Of a DNA stretch of 64,000 nt, positions 1 through 9,692 are shown piece by piece. Both the position numbers and the translations under genes were made by a program. Numbering within the stretch: position 1 is the first letter of the stretch; every line of letters starts with the position of its first letter. Under the pieces are notes generated by a model, which had not been told where the DNA came from, ran no database searches, and saw only the letters and a list, made by a program, of their open reading frames with translations. This DNA comes from Glaciimonas sp. PCH181. GTDB taxonomy: Bacteria > Pseudomonadota > Gammaproteobacteria > Burkholderiales > Burkholderiaceae_D. Location: positions 1,178,001 through 1,242,000 of the forward strand of contig NZ_PYFP01000002.1 in the NCBI RefSeq assembly GCF_003056055.1, given 5' to 3'.

Positions 1-1270
1 GATACATCGCAATCTGACGTGGCCGGGCGATATTCGCGGGGCGTTTTTTGGAATACATATCCGCGACTTTGATATTGAAGAAGTCGGCGACTGTTTTCTG
101 GATATTTTCGACGGAAATCTGGCGATTCTGCACAGATAGCAGATCTTTCAGCGCATCCTTGACGATATCAATCGTGATGTCTTTACCATGGAAACGGGAA
201 TAAGCCAGGATTTTACGCAGCGCGCCTTCCAGTTCGCGGACGTTGGAACGCAGATGTTTGGCGACAAAAAAGGCTACATCGTCGGAGAATGTAACGCCTT
301 CGGATGCCGCTTTTTTAAGCAAAATAGCCACGCGCATTTCAAGTTCAGGCGGCTCTATCGCGACGGTCAGACCGGAATCGAAGCGGGAAATCAAACGATC
401 ATCCATGCCGGTGATTTCTTTTGGATAAGTATCACTGGTGATAATAATTTGTTTCTTTGCGGCAATTAAAGCTTCGAATGCGTAAAAGAATTCTTCTTGG
501 GTGCGACTCTTGCCACCGAAGAATTGAATATCATCGATCAGCAATAAATCTAGCGAATGATAGTACCGCTTGAAATCGTCAAAACCTTTACGTTGGTAAG
601 CGGTCACTACGTCGCGAACGTACTGTTCTGCATGGATGTAGCGAATTTTCGACGAAGGATTATCGGCCAGAAGCTGATTACCGATAGCGTGAATCAGATG
701 GGTTTTACCGAGGCCAACACCGCCATAAAGGAAGAGCGGGTTATACGAAACGCCCGGATTATTTGCGACCTGAATCGCCGCGGCGCGGGCTAACTGGTTA
801 GCTTTTCCGGTCACAAAACTGTCAAAACTTAGTTCAGTATTGATACGCGACTGGTCGCGGCGCGCGATGACCGCACTCGATTCAGCCTGCGTATCCGGCA
901 TGCGATCATAGTGACTATTACCGTTGTTGTTGCTCATGCCACCATTGGAAAATGCTGGCGATGGGTTCGGATGCGCACCATCCAATGCAACCGGCATGGT
1001 AGAAACACTTGGCTTACGGGCAACATTAGTTCGCGGGTCCAGCATAAACTGCACGTCTATTGGCATTTCCCAAAATTCTGCTGCCAACGTCGTGATGCGG
1101 CTAGCAAACTGCGTTTTGACCCAATCGAGCTTAAATCGATTCGGCGCGGCAATGCGTAACCGTCCATCCTCATAATCAATAGGAGAAAGCGGTTTTATCC
1201 ACGCGCTAAATTGTTGCGGCGTCAACTCCTGCTCCAGCTGGGCGGAGCAACTTTGCCAGAAATTTTCCAT
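1..1270 (-). CDS. dnaA: Chromosomal replication initiator DnaA (C-terminus cut by window edge)
   Basis: Read on the minus strand from ATG at 1268-1270, the frame is open for 423 codons to the window edge. It begins [16 protein letters not shown], a typical DnaA domain I start. The AAA+ Walker A stretch GGVGLGKTH lies at about residues 183-191, and Walker B with the [10 protein letters not shown] signature follows about 55 residues later. The last residues visible (RPRQIAMY) are the start of the domain IV DNA-binding signature, so roughly 40-50 residues are missing off the left end. DnaA is the ATP-dependent initiator that binds TTATCCACA boxes and melts oriC. It is divergent from rpmH, and the one perfect DnaA box between them is consistent with autoregulation. 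Confidence 0.98.
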   Translation of the reverse strand, partial: MENFWQSCSAQLEQELTPQQFSAWIKPLSPIDYEDGRLRIAAPNRFKLDWVKTQFASRITTLAAEFWEMPIDVQFMLDPRTNVARKPSVSTMPVALDGAHPNPSPAFSNGGMSNNNGNSHYDRMPDTQAESSAVIARRDQSRINTELSFDSFVTGKANQLARAAAIQVANNPGVSYNPLFLYGGVGLGKTHLIHAIGNQLLADNPSSKIRYIHAEQYVRDVVTAYQRKGFDDFKRYYHSLDLLLIDDIQFFGGKSRTQEEFFYAFEALIAAKKQIIITSDTYPKEITGMDDRLISRFDSGLTVAIEPPELEMRVAILLKKAASEGVTFSDDVAFFVAKHLRSNVRELEGALRKILAYSRFHGKDITIDIVKDALKDLLSVQNRQISVENIQKTVADFFNIKVADMYSKKRPANIARPRQIAMY

Positions 1271-1550
1271 GAATCGTCTTAGTGAAAGGGTGTGGAAGGG
1301 AGATCATTGCGCATCAGGCCGAGCTTTTAAAAAGCGACCTGAAATTTACTGCACAGACTCGGCGTCCCCCATGATTAAGGCTTATGCGCGGCTCGATTTT
1401 CATTATTTACACGAGTAAATATCGATTTCTGCGCTGCTCTTTGCTTCACGGATGGCTATTCGTTACAGGCCAACAACAGGCTCTGAAGATATCGCTATAA
1501 GAGCGCACACATGCCACAATAAGTCGCTATTCTACCCTTGCTCGGCAAAG

Positions 1551-1559
1551 TTATCCACA
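1551..1559 (+). promoter_or_regulatory. DnaA box, perfect consensus
   Basis: The sequence TTATCCACA matches the DnaA-box consensus at all nine positions. It lies about 280 bp upstream of the dnaA start and about 65 bp upstream of the rpmH -35 hexamer, so it could serve dnaA autoregulation or origin function. Confidence 0.75.
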
Positions 1560-1623
1560 GGCACGGCGTTTACTTTTCTGTGTGCAGGGCTACAGGGCTG
1601 CACATCAAAAATACGCTAAGTGA

Positions 1624-1653
1624 TTGACAAACAAGCGGAAAATGCGTTCTAAT
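1624..1653 (+). promoter_or_regulatory. Probable sigma-70 promoter for rpmH-rnpA
   Basis: TTGACA (1624-1629) is a perfect -35 hexamer and is followed after 18 bp by TCTAAT (1648-1653), one mismatch from the -10 consensus. The predicted transcript has a long leader of about 160 nt before the rpmH ATG. Confidence 0.7.
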
Positions 1654-1818
1654 CCAAGGTTCACTGCCCGTTGAATTGCGAGATTGCAATCCTGGCTGCC
1701 TGAATTGACTGCGCCGACGCTGTATTAAACACATTAATGTGGTGCGGGCCAGATCGAACAGCAGGCAACGCGCAAAGTGTAAAGATCCGATTTATTTCTG
1801 CTGATTAGCGAGACCATA

Positions 1819-1953
1819 ATGAAACGTACTTATCAACCTTCCGTTGTGCGCCGTAAACGTACCCACGGCTTCCGCGCACGTATGGCAACCCGTGGTGGTC
1901 GCGCTGTGCTGAATGCACGTCGCGCCAAAGGCCGCAAACGTCTAGCAGCTTAA
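1819..1953 (+). CDS. rpmH: 50S ribosomal protein L34
   Basis: This 44-residue, very basic protein begins [18 protein letters not shown] and ends GRKRLAA, the standard bacterial L34 sequence and length. L34 is a small protein of the large ribosomal subunit. It is the first gene of the conserved rpmH-rnpA-yidD-yidC block and starts about 20 nt upstream of the rnpA start codon region. Confidence 0.97.
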   Translation: MKRTYQPSVVRRKRTHGFRARMATRGGRAVLNARRAKGRKRLAA

Positions 1954-1976
1954 GCCGTTCACCCGGCGCAGCTTGC

Positions 1977-2390
1977 GTGACAGGCGACCGTTCAGAGATC
2001 TCTTCACAGAGTTCTGCCCTGGGCTTTCCCCGTGACCGACGCATCGTTAAAACGGATGAATTTTCATCCGTTTTTCGTTTGCGCCCAGTCTATCGGACAG
2101 CCCATTTCGTTCTGTACACGCGTGTTAATCCGTTGCCGGATGCCAAGGCGCGATTAGGCGTTGTTGCAGCAAAACGACTAGCACCGCGGGCTGCCACGCG
2201 TAATACCGTTAAACGGGTTACGCGAGAGCTGTTTCGCCTGACGTCTTTGCCACCCATTGACTGCATTGTGCGTTTATCGAAACCGGTAAACACCAAGGCA
2301 GGCCCTGCCACGACAGCACGTTTAAAGCGTGAGCTACGAAGCGAATTGCTACAGCTATTCGCATCACAGCGCGTTGTGACCAAGGCGTAA
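1977..2390 (+). CDS. rnpA: Ribonuclease P protein component
   Basis: A 137-residue basic protein with a GTG start 23 nt after the rpmH stop. It carries the RNase P protein signature RNTVKRVTRELFR at about residues 78-90 and the preceding LGVVAAKRLAPRAATR segment. It is the protein cofactor of the RNase P ribozyme, which matures tRNA 5' ends. The first 20 or so residues are less conserved, so the true start could be slightly downstream, but no better start with a ribosome binding site is seen. Confidence 0.95.
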   Translation: MTGDRSEISSQSSALGFPRDRRIVKTDEFSSVFRLRPVYRTAHFVLYTRVNPLPDAKARLGVVAAKRLAPRAATRNTVKRVTRELFRLTSLPPIDCIVRLSKPVNTKAGPATTARLKRELRSELLQLFASQRVVTKA

Positions 2391-2447
2391 CGATGGACAT
2401 GCTATGCGCATCTTAAGTGTTCCAAAAGAAGACGCGGAAAAGCAATC

Positions 2448-2729
2448 ATGAAAGCGACTTTACTGTTCCTGTTGCGATGCTACAAATTGGGAATTAGCCC
2501 GTTTCTGGGCCAGAACTGTCGTTTTTATCCGAGTTGTTCCGACTACGCTGCTGAAGCAATCCGTACACATGGCGCCTTGAAGGGCAGCTTTCTGGCTGCG
2601 TGTCGCCTTGGAAAATGTCATCCCTGGCATACCGGAGGATTTGATCCGGTTCCGCCATCTTCGTCTGCCTCCTCTGCCAAACCCTCTGCAACTTCCGCTG
2701 ATCGACCATGCGGTTGCAGTCACACCTGA
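2448..2729 (+). CDS. yidD: Membrane protein insertion efficiency factor YidD
   Basis: A 93-residue protein with the UPF0161/YidD signature: [20 protein letters not shown] followed by [12 protein letters not shown] and a [13 protein letters not shown] segment, with the conserved cysteines present. YidD is a small membrane-associated protein that assists YidC-dependent insertion of inner-membrane proteins. It lies between rnpA and yidC as usual and ends 19 nt before yidC. A Ser/Ala-rich tail with a terminal CGCSHT is lineage-specific. Confidence 0.94.
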   Translation: MKATLLFLLRCYKLGISPFLGQNCRFYPSCSDYAAEAIRTHGALKGSFLAACRLGKCHPWHTGGFDPVPPSSSASSAKPSATSADRPCGCSHT

Positions 2730-2748
2730 ATCATAGAGAACTACTCTT

Positions 2749-4428
2749 ATGGATATCAAACGTACCGTCCTGTGGGTTGTATTTTCACTGTCGCTGCTGT
2801 TCCTTTGGGATAGCTGGCAACGACATAATGGCAATGCCTCGATGTTTTTTCCAAGCGCGACGCCAACGGCACCCGCCGCTGGTGCAGGTGCTGCCGGCTC
2901 TGCACCTGCTGCCGCGGCAATTGGCGCAACCAGCAGCGATGTACCGCAAGGCGTTAACGCTGCCGGTACTGCTGCGCCAGCTAGCGCAGTACCTGACGCG
3001 GCACCTGCCGCCAAGGGTGAAACGATCACCATCACCACCGATGTCGTCAAAGCCGATATCGATACGGTTGGCGGTCAGTTGAAACGTCTCGAATTGCTAA
3101 CGCAACGCGACACGGTTGATCCGACCAAGAATCTGGTGTTGTTTGATTCTAGTGCCAGCCGGATTTATCTGGCCGACACTGGCTTAATCGGCGGCAACTT
3201 CCCTAATCACAAGTCAACCTTTGTCGCTTTGCCAGGTGCCCGCACGCTGGACAACGGCAAACAGGTACAACTGGTGCTGGAGTCGACTCAGGGCGGCGTC
3301 AAGCTGATCAAAACGTTCACGTTCAAACGCGGCGATTACTCGATTGATGTAAAGCACACGATCACCAACGAAAGCGGTGCGCCAATCACGCCTTCGCTGT
3401 ACTTGCAACTGGTGCGTGACGGTAACAAACCGGCTGGCGAACAACGCTTCGTCAACACCTTTACCGGTGCCGCGGTTTACACCGATGCGAACAAGTTCCA
3501 GAAGTTTGCTTTCGAAAAAATTGAAGAAAATAAGGCAGAGCACGCCACCAAGTCTGACGACGGCTGGTTCGCCATCATGCAGCATTATTTTGTCTCGGCG
3601 TTCATTCCGCAAGACAAAGCACCGCGTGAAATTTTCACCAAAAAAGTGGCTACCAATCTGTACGCCGTCGGTAATATTCTGCCCCTCGGAACGATTGCCC
3701 CGGGTGCTAGCGTAACGATGGATGCACGTCTGTTCTCAGGTCCTGAAGAATCTGCTGTACTGGAAGCAACTGCGCCGGGTCTGGAACTGGTCAAAGACTA
3801 TGGCTGGCTGACTATCATCGCCAAACCGATTTTCTGGTTGATGACGCAGATCCACAAAGTCCTCGGTAACTGGGGTTGGACCATCATCGCGTTGACGGTG
3901 TTGATCAAACTGTTCTTCTTCCCGTTGTCGGCTGCTAGCTATCGCAGTATGGCGAAGATGAAAAAAGTCACGCCGAAGATGACCGCGATTCGCGAACGTC
4001 ATAAAGGCGAGCCGCAAAAGATGAATCAGGAAATGATGCAGCTCTACAAAACCGAGAAGATCAATCCACTCGGCGGCTGTCTTCCTATCGTGATTCAGAT
4101 TCCGGTCTTTATTTCGTTGTACTGGGTATTGCTGGCCAGCGTCGAAATGCGTAACGCTCCATGGTTAGGCTGGATTCATGATTTGGCTGCACCGGATCCG
4201 TTCTATATCTTGCCGGTCGTCATGGCGATATCGATGTTCATCCAGACTAAGCTGAATCCGAAACCGCCTGATCCAATGCAAGCGAAGGTAATGATGTTCA
4301 TGCCACTCATTTTCTCGGTCATGTTCTTCTTCTTCCCTTCTGGCCTGGTGCTGTACTGGATTACCAATAACGTGCTGTCGATTGCACAGCAATGGGTAAT
4401 TACTAAAAGGATGGAAAGCGCGCAATAA
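2749..4428 (+). CDS. yidC: Membrane protein insertase YidC
   Basis: A 559-residue YidC/Oxa1 insertase of the Gram-negative type. It has an N-terminal membrane anchor (about residues 5-23), an Ala/Pro-rich linker of about 55 residues, the large periplasmic beta-sandwich domain to about residue 350, and the conserved 60KD_IMP membrane core from about residue 375 ([19 protein letters not shown]). The core includes the SYRSMAKM segment with the groove arginine and the [18 protein letters not shown] hairpin. It inserts and folds inner-membrane proteins alone or with Sec. The start ATG has a clean upstream region 19 nt after yidD. A strong terminator follows. Confidence 0.98.
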   Translation: MDIKRTVLWVVFSLSLLFLWDSWQRHNGNASMFFPSATPTAPAAGAGAAGSAPAAAAIGATSSDVPQGVNAAGTAAPASAVPDAAPAAKGETITITTDVVKADIDTVGGQLKRLELLTQRDTVDPTKNLVLFDSSASRIYLADTGLIGGNFPNHKSTFVALPGARTLDNGKQVQLVLESTQGGVKLIKTFTFKRGDYSIDVKHTITNESGAPITPSLYLQLVRDGNKPAGEQRFVNTFTGAAVYTDANKFQKFAFEKIEENKAEHATKSDDGWFAIMQHYFVSAFIPQDKAPREIFTKKVATNLYAVGNILPLGTIAPGASVTMDARLFSGPEESAVLEATAPGLELVKDYGWLTIIAKPIFWLMTQIHKVLGNWGWTIIALTVLIKLFFFPLSAASYRSMAKMKKVTPKMTAIRERHKGEPQKMNQEMMQLYKTEKINPLGGCLPIVIQIPVFISLYWVLLASVEMRNAPWLGWIHDLAAPDPFYILPVVMAISMFIQTKLNPKPPDPMQAKVMMFMPLIFSVMFFFFPSGLVLYWITNNVLSIAQQWVITKRMESAQ

Positions 4429-4455
4429 ACCTCAGCGCGTTTTACTGACTGTCGT

Positions 4456-4491
4456 AAAAAAGCCCGTGAATGCAGATTCACGGGCTTTTTT
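4456..4491 (+). terminator. Rho-independent terminator after yidC
   Basis: A perfect 16-bp stem including the A/T tracts (arms 4456-4471 and 4476-4491) with a GCAG loop ends in a T run. It closes the rpmH-rnpA-yidD-yidC unit 27 nt after the yidC stop and 47 nt before mnmE. Confidence 0.93.
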
Positions 4492-4538
4492 GTTTCTTTA
4501 ACGCACTCTCAATCGGATATCAAACGTAAAATCATTTT

Positions 4539-5936
4539 ATGTCATTAGATTCCTCTCCCATTGCTGCAATTGCCACTGCGCCCGGTCGCGGCGGCATTGG
4601 CGTTGTTCGTGTATCCGGTCAACATCTCGGTCCAATTATTCAAGCTGTTTGCGGTCTTGATGAAACTAAACTGATCCCGCGTCACGCCACTTATTTATCG
4701 TTTAAAAATGCTGACGACAGCATCATTGATCAAGGTCTGGCAATCTATTTCAAGGGCCCGCACTCTTACACTGGCGAGGACGTACTGGAACTGCAAGGTC
4801 ACGGCGGACCAGTCGTATTACAAATGTTGTTGGCGCGCTGTCTGGAAGCCGGACATGATATCGGTCTGCGCATGGCAGAGCCGGGCGAATTCACGCAACG
4901 CGCCTTCCTCAACGATAAACTTGATCTGGCGCAAGCCGAAGCGGTCGCCGACTTGATCGAAGCATCGACCGAAGCCGCCGCCAAATCCGCATCGGAATCG
5001 CTCTCAGGCGCGTTCTCCAAAGTCATTCATAGCTTGGTCGAGCAGGTAATCAATCTGCGCATGTTGGTGGAAGCAACGCTTGATTTTCCCGAAGAAGAAA
5101 TTGATTTCCTCGAAAAATCCGATGCACGCGGCCAATTGGAAAGAATCCGCACGACCCTCGATCACGTCTTTAGTCAGGCCGCGCAAGGCGCATTGCTACG
5201 TGACGGCTTGAATATTGTGCTGGCAGGCCAACCCAACGTCGGCAAATCGTCGCTGTTAAATGCACTGGCCGGCTCGGATGTTGCGATCGTCACGCCCATC
5301 GCTGGCACCACCCGCGACAAGGTGACAGAAACCATTCAGCTCGAGGGTATTCCGCTAAATATTATCGACACCGCCGGTATCCGCGATGCGGAAGATGCCA
5401 ACGATGAAGTCGAGCGTATCGGCATCGAACGTACGTGGGCAGCGGTCGCCAAAGCTGACGTTATTCTGCATATGCTGGATGCCAATCACGGCCCCTCATT
5501 CGCGGACGAAAAAATCCTGGCCCGCTTTCCACAAAACGCGCCCATCATCAGCATCTGGAACAAAATCGACCAATCCGGACACAGACCTGCGGTCGACCTC
5601 ATGGGCGATGCGACCCACATTTATATCTCGGCAACAGACCATCTCGGCATCGATCTGCTACGCGCAGAGTTACTGCGTATTGCAGGCTGGCAGCAAACCG
5701 GCGAGTCCCGTTACCTGGCACGCGAACGCCATCTGATCGCCCTAAAAGCCGCCCGCGACCACCTACAAATCGCCGCCGATCACGCCACCATCGACAACAC
5801 CGTTAACGATCAGTCGCTGGATTTATTTGCCGAAGAATTACGTTTGGCGCAGGATAAATTGAACAGCATTACGGGAGTGTTTACGCCGGACGATTTGCTG
5901 GGCGTGATTTTTTCGCGATTTTGTATCGGGAAGTAA
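4539..5936 (+). CDS. mnmE: tRNA modification GTPase MnmE
   Basis: 465 residues, the usual MnmE length. The N-terminal tetrahydrofolate-binding domain begins [20 protein letters not shown]. The G domain has the P-loop GQPNVGKSS at about residues 230-238, switch GTTRD and DTAGIRD, and the NKID motif. The protein ends with the diagnostic FCIGK. With MnmG (encoded at 54.7 kb here) it adds cmnm5 groups to U34 of certain tRNAs. Being after a terminator, it probably has its own promoter in the short yidC-mnmE gap. Confidence 0.98.
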   Translation: MSLDSSPIAAIATAPGRGGIGVVRVSGQHLGPIIQAVCGLDETKLIPRHATYLSFKNADDSIIDQGLAIYFKGPHSYTGEDVLELQGHGGPVVLQMLLARCLEAGHDIGLRMAEPGEFTQRAFLNDKLDLAQAEAVADLIEASTEAAAKSASESLSGAFSKVIHSLVEQVINLRMLVEATLDFPEEEIDFLEKSDARGQLERIRTTLDHVFSQAAQGALLRDGLNIVLAGQPNVGKSSLLNALAGSDVAIVTPIAGTTRDKVTETIQLEGIPLNIIDTAGIRDAEDANDEVERIGIERTWAAVAKADVILHMLDANHGPSFADEKILARFPQNAPIISIWNKIDQSGHRPAVDLMGDATHIYISATDHLGIDLLRAELLRIAGWQQTGESRYLARERHLIALKAARDHLQIAADHATIDNTVNDQSLDLFAEELRLAQDKLNSITGVFTPDDLLGVIFSRFCIGK

Positions 5937-6246
5937 TGCCCTAGTATTGCGTGGCGATAAGCGTGAGTGCGCCACAAAACTTCATAAAATATTACGACGG
6001 TGAATGATGCCTCCCATTAAATACCGGAGGCATCGTCATTTGCATTAATTCCGAAAAACTCCAAGTGATATAGAGGCCAATATAAACTGTGGATATGTCT
6101 AGCTTTAGAATTAGAGCATCGGTCATCGGCAAGACAAATTCCTCTACCCGGTCTGTAATATCAAAAACTTTTCGCTCATCCACTCTCCACCGGCAAGTAT
6201 TTAATACCGCATTTTCGGAATAAGAAATAATGGCGAAATACCGGCC
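5937..6246. other. Intergenic region after mnmE, two inverted repeats
   Basis: No convincing gene. GTGGCG/CGCCAC arms at 5951-5956 and 5970-5975 could form a weak hairpin just after mnmE. GATGCCTCC (6006-6014) and GGAGGCATC (6026-6034) form a perfect 9-bp inverted repeat with an 11-nt loop and no T tract. A 63-codon leftward frame with a GTG start (5992-6183) has no recognisable homology and poor start context, and may be remnant DNA. Confidence 0.5.
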
Positions 6247-7467
6247 TCATTTCTGCGCAGTACGCAAAAGCCTCAAATTCACCTCAAACGATCGATCCGG
6301 CGGGTTAGCGTTTGCCTTCGGTGTACTGTATTCCAGCTTCAAATTGTTATCGGTAGAAATCCACCGTTCACGATGCACACCCAGCGGGTCCAGCAAAGCA
6401 TCGATCTGTCGCGGTGATAGCAATAAGTCTCCTGCAATACTAGCAAAAGTTCGCCCGGCCAGCTCATGCACCGACTGCATTTGCGGCGATGCATCAAGCC
6501 GTGCCATGACGGCGGGAGAAGCCTGCGCATGCGCCGCATCAGTCTTCGCCCACATTCGCCGCCGATTGCCAACCCGACCAGAAAAGTTGCCAACATCAGG
6601 CCGAAAGCATTTACTGTCTATTGCCGGCGACAATAGACAGTAAATGCACGTAGATCACCTCAAGCCCGAGAGAAAGTACGCCGCCCAGACCGAGGGCAAG
6701 CCATGCGCCAGCAAGCATGCGCGAGCCGCCGCCAGAGAACAGCGCAGTGGCAATACCAGCGTTCGCCGCTACAGAAGCGGCAGGTGCGCGAGAAATCAGC
6801 GACGCCGCTCTCATACGTCTGGCAAGTTCCAGCGCCGCTAACGCGACCAGCAAATTAAGCAGCGCTGCAATCAATGTTGTCATGCGTGCGCCAAAAAATG
6901 GAATCACAGCATAGCTAGTCAATAAGGCACCAAGCGCCGCCCCGCCGTATTGCATGCGTATAACCATGCCACGGCTTTTCCCAAACGGTCGCCGAGCGGG
7001 TTCAATGCTTGCGCCAGCAAAGGCAACGTGACACCCATCAATACTGTCGGCACCAACAGCACACCCGCCCCCAACTCCACGCGTAACACCAGCAACGCCG
7101 GGTCCGCAGGCGACAAATCCGCGGCTAAAAATACATAGACTTTCTGAATCGCTAAAAATAGTCCCGGCGTCGCCACGCAATACACGCCGATGACTAACTC
7201 AACCAAGGCATACACCACTACCGGTCGCGCTACGGAAGCCCCGATCGTTCTCGATAAACGTGCTGCTACTGCGCCGCCGATCAATGAGCCGATCGCCATT
7301 CCGCCCAAAAAAGTCGCTAGTACCGTAAAGGTCGCAGCGGCGGTACTGCCGAAAACTAACGCCAATTCTTTAGCAAACAACACCTGATACACCAGCGCCG
7401 CTGCACCGGAGGAAAAAAACATCAGGCCCATCCAGCGCGACAATCGCAGATTCAGGTTTGCTGCCAT
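6247..7467 (-). pseudogene. Decayed MFS/spermidine-synthase-like membrane protein gene
   Basis: Read leftward from ATG 7467, the first frame gives membrane segments typical of fused MFS-spermidine synthase proteins (SSGAAALVYQVLFAKELALV, TLPLLAQALNPLGDRLG). It stops at 6919. The protein clearly continues in another frame near 6940 (AALGALLTSYAVIPFFGARM) until LSLGLEVIYVHLLSIVAGN, then breaks again at 6611. It resumes in a third frame (VNAFGLMLATFLVGLAIGGE). After that only a C-terminal scrap (LKLEYSTPKANANPPDRSFE) remains, ending at 6247. At least three frame changes are present, and the second membrane half and aminopropyltransferase domain are missing. The first break could be a sequencing error but the whole cannot. 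It is followed leftward by mnmE. Confidence 0.8.
6607..6647. repeat. Perfect 17-bp inverted repeat at a pseudogene frameshift
   Basis: GCATTTACTGTCTATTG (6607-6623) and its exact reverse complement (6631-6647) flank a 7-nt spacer. The palindrome coincides with the point where the pseudogene frame breaks (after SIVAGN). Such perfect palindromes are produced by template-switch correction of imperfect ones, which often shifts frame. Confidence 0.85.
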
Positions 7468-7528
7468 GGGGATTTGTACTTTCTTTGGAGTGAGGGCACA
7501 GAAAGAATGACGTTAAACGGCAGCGCTT

Positions 7529-8281
7529 TCAAACCTCCTTTTCGCTACGACGCGCTTTTTCCGCAGCAATCTTTGGCGAGGCGATGGAGGCACTTTCCAT
7601 AAAAAAGCTCTTATGCACGTGGGCTATATGCGCTTGCATGGCTTTTTTTGCAGCAGCCGGATCGCGATTAATAATGGCATCGCAAATCTTACGGTGGTCG
7701 TGATTCATCGCAATGGAAAGGACTTTGCCGCCAAACCGATTTTCAAACTGCGCAAACAGTTGATCGTGACGTTTAGTCCATAAAATCTCGATGAATTCAG
7801 ACAACACAGAGTTGTCGGCCATTTCTCCGATCAGCACATGTAAATGCTTATCGAGCGTCAGAAATTTGCTGGTGTTTTCTGGTTCGCATTCAAGATCGTC
7901 CATCAGTTGCGCAAGCTCTGCCAATTGTGCGGGGGTGGCGTTCTTGGCGGCCAGTCTGGCGGTCTCGCATTCAATTAACGCGCGCGCCGTTAATAACTCT
8001 TCTACACCGACGCTGGTCAGCGCTTCGGGCGGATTCGGCTCTGCGTCCTGATCACAGACAAACACGCCGTGACCGGTGCGAATGTCGACCCATCCGGCTA
8101 TTTCCAGCGCAATCAGCGCCTCGCGCACAGACGACCGACTGACCCCTAACTGTTGCGCAAGATCGCGCTCGGACGGCAGCGAATCGCCAGCTTTAAATTC
8201 GCCGTCTTTGATTTTTTGGATAAGCAGTTCTGAGATTTGACGGTAAAGACGCTTAACTTTTAACGTCGGCAGTGTAACCAT
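7529..8281 (-). CDS. FadR/GntR-family transcriptional regulator
   Basis: About 250 residues from ATG 8281, chosen because a GGAAA ribosome binding site lies 8-10 nt upstream; ATG 8287 is an alternative. The N-terminal winged helix is typical GntR (YRQISELLIQKIKDGEF, LPSERDLAQQLGVSRSSVREAL). It is followed by an all-helical FCD ligand domain with conserved Asp/His residues (LDKHLHVLIGE, MNHDHRKICDAI). Divergent from uxuA with two identical operator-like repeats between them, so it most likely represses the sugar-acid operon in response to a hexuronate-derived ligand (UxuR/ExuR-like role, inferred). It is adjacent to a pseudogene on the other side. Confidence 0.9.
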   Translation of the reverse strand: MVTLPTLKVKRLYRQISELLIQKIKDGEFKAGDSLPSERDLAQQLGVSRSSVREALIALEIAGWVDIRTGHGVFVCDQDAEPNPPEALTSVGVEELLTARALIECETARLAAKNATPAQLAELAQLMDDLECEPENTSKFLTLDKHLHVLIGEMADNSVLSEFIEILWTKRHDQLFAQFENRFGGKVLSIAMNHDHRKICDAIINRDPAAAKKAMQAHIAHVHKSFFMESASIASPKIAAEKARRSEKEV

Positions 8282-8441
8282 GATCATTTTCCAAAGTGAT
8301 GAATGCGAACCGGAAAATCGTTTCCTCCAACTAACAGCGGGCAAAAAATGCACGCTGGAAAGGAAAATTGACCCAACCGGACTAGCTTAAGCGATCGCAC
8401 GTGTTTTATAAAATGAAACCCTTGAATAACATTTTGTTGTA

Positions 8442-8460
8442 ATTGGTCCGGCCACCAGAC
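8442..8460. promoter_or_regulatory. Operator copy 1 for the FadR-type regulator
   Basis: ATTGGTCCGGCCACCAGAC contains the imperfect dyad TGGTCCGGCCA typical of FadR-subfamily sites (TGGT..ACCA). It sits about at the -35 region of the uxuA promoter. The start-to-start distance to the second copy is 49 bp, about five helical turns. Confidence 0.7.
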
Positions 8461-8480
8461 CCATGTACGCAATTGCAGGA

Positions 8481-8486
8481 TATAAT
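8481..8486 (+). promoter_or_regulatory. -10 hexamer of the uxuA operon promoter
   Basis: TATAAT (8481-8486) is a perfect -10 hexamer lying between the two operator repeats; the -35 is weak and overlaps operator copy 1. This arrangement fits repression by the divergent GntR-type regulator. Confidence 0.6.
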
Positions 8487-8490
8487 TGCC

Positions 8491-8509
8491 ATTGGTCCGG
8501 CCACCGGAC
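8491..8509. promoter_or_regulatory. Operator copy 2 for the FadR-type regulator
   Basis: ATTGGTCCGGCCACCGGAC differs from copy 1 at a single base in 19. It begins 5 nt after the -10 hexamer, covering the likely transcription start of the uxuA operon. Confidence 0.7.
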
Positions 8510-8627
8510 TGCGGCAGTATTATGGCATGCATTACCCATCCTTCCCCGGGAAGACGGTAGGAAATGCCATCTGCAACGTTGTCAAAGATCAAAAACTCGA
8601 TGGATATTACCTTAAGAAAAGGACCTT

Positions 8628-9692
8628 ATGAAAATGACCTTTCGCTGGTTTGGCGACTCTGATCCCGTGAGCCTGGCCTATATACGTCAGATTCCCGGCA
8701 TGTACGGCATTGTCTCCGCCCTTTACGATGTCCCTGTTGGCGAAACCTGGCCAATTGAGAAAATCCAGGCGCTCAAAGAACGTATTGAAATGCACGGTTT
8801 GAAGTTTGAAGTCGTAGAAAGCGTTCCCGTTCATGAAGATATCAAATTAGGCAAACCCGGTCGGGATGCGTTGATCGCCAACTACGGCCAAACCCTGCGC
8901 AATCTGGCGGCATGCGGTATCAAAGTCGTCTGCTATAACTTTATGCCCGTCTTCGATTGGACCCGCACAACGCTAGAAATGCCATTGCCAGACGGCTCCA
9001 CTACACTCGGTTTCGATGCGGCCACGATTGATAACATCGATCCAGACGCCGGCGTGCAACTGCCGGGTTGGGATGCCAGCTATCAGCCAGCACAATTAAA
9101 GGCGTTGCTAGCCGAATATCGGGATGTTGATGAGGCTGCGCTGTGGGCCAATCTTAGCTATTTCCTGAAAGCGATTATTCCCGTCGCGGCCGAAGCGTCG
9201 ATCAAAATGGCGATCCATCCCGACGATCCGCCACGGCCTATTTTTGGACTGCCGCGTATCGTCAAGAATCGCGATGATCTGGCGCAACTTCTGGCCATTG
9301 TCGATCATCCAGCCAACGGTTTGACGCTTTGCTCCGGATCGCTGGGCGCGGACTACAAGAACGATGTCGCCAGTCTGGTACGCGAATTTGCTGGCAAAGG
9401 ACGTATTCATTTCGCCCATTTGCGCAATGTCCACGTGAATGAGGCCGGAGATTTTCATGAAACCAGCCATCGCTCAGCCGACGGTTCTTTAGACATGGCA
9501 GAAATCTTGCTGGCTTATCATGAAACCGGTTTTGAAGGCTATGCCCGTCCCGACCACGGCCGCATGATCTGGGGCGAAACTGGCAAACCCGGTTACGGGC
9601 TATATGACCGCGCTTTGGGAGCCGTGTATTTGAACGGTATATGGGAAGGGATAGCTAAAAATCAGCCGCCAGCCTCAGAGGACGCTGTATGA
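8628..9692 (+). CDS. uxuA: Mannonate dehydratase
   Basis: 354 residues in the UxuA family (TIM-barrel). The start is typical ([20 protein letters not shown]) and conserved segments include [53 protein letters not shown] and [15 protein letters not shown]. It converts D-mannonate to 2-keto-3-deoxygluconate, the last hexuronate-specific step of glucuronate breakdown. An AAGG ribosome binding site precedes ATG 8628. First gene of a four-gene rightward operon; its stop overlaps the next start by 4 nt. Probably controlled by the divergent FadR-type regulator. Confidence 0.95.
   Translation: MKMTFRWFGDSDPVSLAYIRQIPGMYGIVSALYDVPVGETWPIEKIQALKERIEMHGLKFEVVESVPVHEDIKLGKPGRDALIANYGQTLRNLAACGIKVVCYNFMPVFDWTRTTLEMPLPDGSTTLGFDAATIDNIDPDAGVQLPGWDASYQPAQLKALLAEYRDVDEAALWANLSYFLKAIIPVAAEASIKMAIHPDDPPRPIFGLPRIVKNRDDLAQLLAIVDHPANGLTLCSGSLGADYKNDVASLVREFAGKGRIHFAHLRNVHVNEAGDFHETSHRSADGSLDMAEILLAYHETGFEGYARPDHGRMIWGETGKPGYGLYDRALGAVYLNGIWEGIAKNQPPASEDAV

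Larger units (their letters stand above)
1271..1818. other. dnaA-rpmH divergent intergenic region
   Basis: This 548-bp spacer separates the divergent dnaA and rpmH genes, a classical place for oriC or dnaA control elements. I find only one perfect DnaA box (1551-1559) and no second convincing one, the rpmH promoter (1624-1653), and a 12-bp palindrome CACATTAATGTG at 1730-1741 in the rpmH leader. A+T content rises only modestly. The scarcity of boxes argues against a strong origin here, but that is a by-eye judgement. Confidence 0.6.

Noticed and set aside
1271..1818. Strong oriC in the dnaA-rpmH spacer
   Set aside because: Only one DnaA box was found; not enough to call an origin from sequence reading alone.
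2460..3050. 196-codon leftward frame opposite yidD/yidC
   Set aside because: Ala/Gly-rich frame lying antisense to the Ala/Pro-rich YidC linker and YidD; a compositional shadow.
5992..6183. 63-codon leftward frame after mnmE
   Set aside because: No recognisable family; the GTG start is only 1 nt from a GGAG, and the end runs into an inverted repeat. Treated as non-coding or remnant.
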